64,000 nt of DNA from Gymnorhina tibicen. Its lineage: Eukaryota; Chordata; Aves; Passeriformes; Artamidae. Below are positions 61,885 through 64,000 of this stretch, piece by piece. The position numbers and the translations under genes are program-made. The stretch covers positions 1,033,768 to 1,097,767 of the forward strand of contig VXAZ01005702.1 of NCBI GenBank assembly GCA_013399875.1, read 5' to 3'. The notes under the pieces are model-generated. The model had not been told where the DNA came from, did not search any database, and saw only the letters and a list, made by a program, of their open reading frames with translations. Position 1 is the first letter of the stretch; every line of letters starts with the position of its first letter.

Positions 61885-62607
61885 ACCCATACTATTGTCA
61901 CTGGCATATGGTCTCATTTGCACCTTAATTTGGGCAGAGAAATTTCTAAAGAACCTCAATAATCGGATCTTAACAATCTCACGTGTTTTTTTTCATAAAA
62001 AGGAATTACTGTTTTCATAGACAGGTAGATTCTATGAGATCCACTACAGGGTTTTGCTGTGGATACACAGTTCATATAGGAAATAAGGATATAGCATGTT
62101 ATATTAAAATGTGATTTCTCTCCCTTTTCCCTGCATTTTTTTATCAAGAAGAAAATTTAATAGTTTATCCGTCCTTCCCCTCTGGAATGATTTGCTGGCA
62201 CTTCACAATGAATTCTACACACAGCTTGTTAAAGAATCATTTTGGTTGGCTGTGGTTCATCCATATAAATTGAATACTTCAAAGATTCTTCTCACTTTGA
62301 CCTGCATCTCAAAATCCCTGCAGGAAATTGCATCATACAAAAAAAAGCAGAGTGATCAGAGTGAATAATCTTGGACCATACAGAAGGACTTAGAACTAAT
62401 GTCTCATTGCTATTTGCTTATCTATACCTGCTAGCACTCCTGTGGGCCCAGAAGAAGCAACTTTCTGACAGTTTTAATGTAATATGCAGGCCTTAAAATC
62501 CTTCAAACTAAAGCTTAAGAACAAACTGATGTTGTATGTGCCCCCTCCATCAGAATCTCTGCATTAGAAATATGCCTCCCACTAAGCAGACTTGCACCTA
62601 CAGGGGT

Positions 62608-62622
62608 ATGTGTGTGTGTGTC
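62608..62622. repeat. (TG)n microsatellite
   Basis: About seven TG units. Confidence 0.8.
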
Positions 62623-63847
62623 TGTTTGTGATGGCTGTGAGGGAGGAGCTGCTGAATGCAAATGATGCAGCTCTACAGAAATCAGTGATTCTGCTTCATG
62701 TCAGAGACAATTCCCCTATGGAAAAAAGAGTACAGAAAGAGCTTTTTCAAGGTTTTGTATAGAACCAGTGATGCTTGAAATGTGTGTTTTAAAAAGGTCC
62801 CACGGAAAGTGCTAGTTTGACTAAAAATTTTTCAAGAACCAGTTTCACATAAAATCGTTTTGTAAAATTACTGGTATAACATCTATGCAGTAGCACTTGG
62901 AATCATAAGGGTAAAAGGTAAAATATTTCCATTAGCTTGTAAAGGAATGTGTTATAAATATTTTGTGTAACACAGAAAGTCCTAAATTTGGCTTTCATTC
63001 CCATTCAACATGAAATTAAATATAAGACAACATGGCTTTTTAATGGACAGAATTTAATTTTTTTTTAATATTTAACTTGTACCTGGCTAAAATCTTATTT
63101 TTCTGAACATTAAATGGGAAGGATTACATGGAAAAGATGAAATTACTAAAATCCCCCAACCACAGCAATTTTTAAAAATTATGCCACTAAAATTATTAAT
63201 GTAAATAAAATGTCATTTAAGACACCACTGGAATTTGTTCCTTAGCAGTACACATTTCTAACCTATCTGATGCTCATTCAGTCCTGAAGCAGAATTTATG
63301 GAATTAAGCAGAAAATTTCCTTTTATTACATCTTCTAAATAATAAAACTTCTGGTCCATGCTTCAAGGTTAAGTTTTAAGTCAGATTCTTGTTTGAATTA
63401 CTTCAGCAGGGGTGTTTTTTAAGCAAAAAATGACAGACACAAAGGAAAGTAATATTCTACAGTAAGTTTCACTTGAGCATTTTCATAGCAGCTTATTCAT
63501 TTCTATACATGGAAAAGTGGTTCCAGTATCAATGGGCTTGATTTGAAGTACTGCTTTTCTAAACTTACTGTAATTTCACTGCCACTTACTGTTGTATGTA
63601 TTGCGCTTTCATTAGCACAGAAATGGTGGTATAGAGTTTTGAATCAATAATCTTCAGTGAAAAAATTGTGATTTTTATTGACACGGCTTTAATGAAGTAG
63701 CTTTGAAAAATATCATGTTCAGTCACCTGTCAACACTTTTCTGAGTCCTCTACTTACTCATAAAAATCAGTATAACTCTCTAGGAGTATATGCTACAAGG
63801 GAAAATCTGCCATTCCTTGATCTGCCATTCCGAGTTTGTGCTTCGAA

Positions 63848-63862
63848 ATATATATATATATA
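63848..63862. repeat. (TA)n microsatellite
   Basis: About seven TA units. Confidence 0.8.
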
Positions 63863-64000
63863 CTTTAGTATTAAGGAAAGCCCTGAAACCATCCAAAACA
63901 CTCCAAAGCAATATTTGAACTATTCAATTTTAGCTTTTAGAAAGAGCAATTTAATTCTTTTTTTTGGCAAAAGCCTTGGTTAGACCATCAATTTGCCTAT

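Larger units (their letters stand above)
61071..61975 (+). mobile_element. Solo LTR, ERVL-type, 905 bp, exact 5-bp TSD
   Basis: The element starts TGTCAGAGAC, ends TCTTAACA and is flanked by an exact 5-bp duplication ATCTC (61066-61070 and 61976-61980). It has a TATA box TATATTA at 61664-61670, a poly-C run and long CT-rich tract at about 61785-61866, and AATAAA at 61879-61884. It finishes with the 'gcagagaaatttctaaagaa' U5 end that I recognise from ERVL-type LTRs of songbirds. The 5-bp duplication fits ERVL integration. No internal genes remain. Long open frames on both strands inside it (up to 220 codons on the minus strand, 61135-61797) result from its GC-rich U3 and are not genes. Confidence 0.88.
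61981..64000. other. Non-coding AT-rich stretch
   Basis: No gene recognised. A TG microsatellite lies at 62608-62622 and a TA microsatellite at 63848-63862. Confidence 0.6.

Overview
The window is vertebrate nuclear DNA, most likely from a bird and probably a songbird-type genome. The basis is the repeat content. CR1 LINEs dominate, from fairly fresh to very old, and several endogenous-retrovirus LTRs resemble families I know from birds. No mammalian L1 or Alu-type sequence was noticed. Base composition is AT-rich. There are no bacterial-style operons, rRNA or tRNA genes, or CRISPR arrays, and no intact host coding exon that I can recognise. The window looks like a gene desert or the inside of very long introns.

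Layout: 1-3.4 kb is unique AT-rich DNA. At 3.4-4.15 kb a CR1 3' fragment is split by a solo LTR with a 4-bp target-site duplication (TSD). At 6.6-7.15 kb lies a solo LTR with a 5-bp TSD, followed by an unassigned GC-rich patch at 7.6-8.16 kb. At 12.6-14.84 kb lies a minus-strand CR1 that keeps the 5' portion, endonuclease and start of reverse transcriptase but has lost its 3' part. A compact CpG island with an adjacent octamer motif sits alone at 20.13-20.36 kb. A solo LTR with a 4-bp TSD lies at 22.6-23.1 kb and a CR1 3' region at 23.5-24.4 kb. A decayed minus-strand coding-like tract lies at 30.7-31.5 kb. Ancient CR1/L3-like remnants lie at 32.4-32.9 kb, 35.6-35.9 kb and 43.9-44.9 kb. A truncated LTR ending in an (ATT)n array lies at 39.1-39.5 kb, and a CR1 3' end at 49.3-49.8 kb. 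A frame-shifted, cysteine-rich, envelope-like minus-strand remnant lies at 51.4-52.8 kb. A short CR1 lies at 56.7 kb and a 905-bp solo LTR with a perfect 5-bp TSD at 61.07-61.98 kb.

No genes work together here. What can be read is the insertion history: old CR1/L3 copies, then younger CR1, then LTR elements reduced to solo LTRs, four of which still have exact TSDs. The most interesting items are the isolated CpG island, the envelope-like remnant that lacks any visible pol or LTR partner, the LTR nested in CR1, and the CR1 that lacks the end from which such elements normally integrate. Family names come from recognising the sequence by eye. No database search was run.
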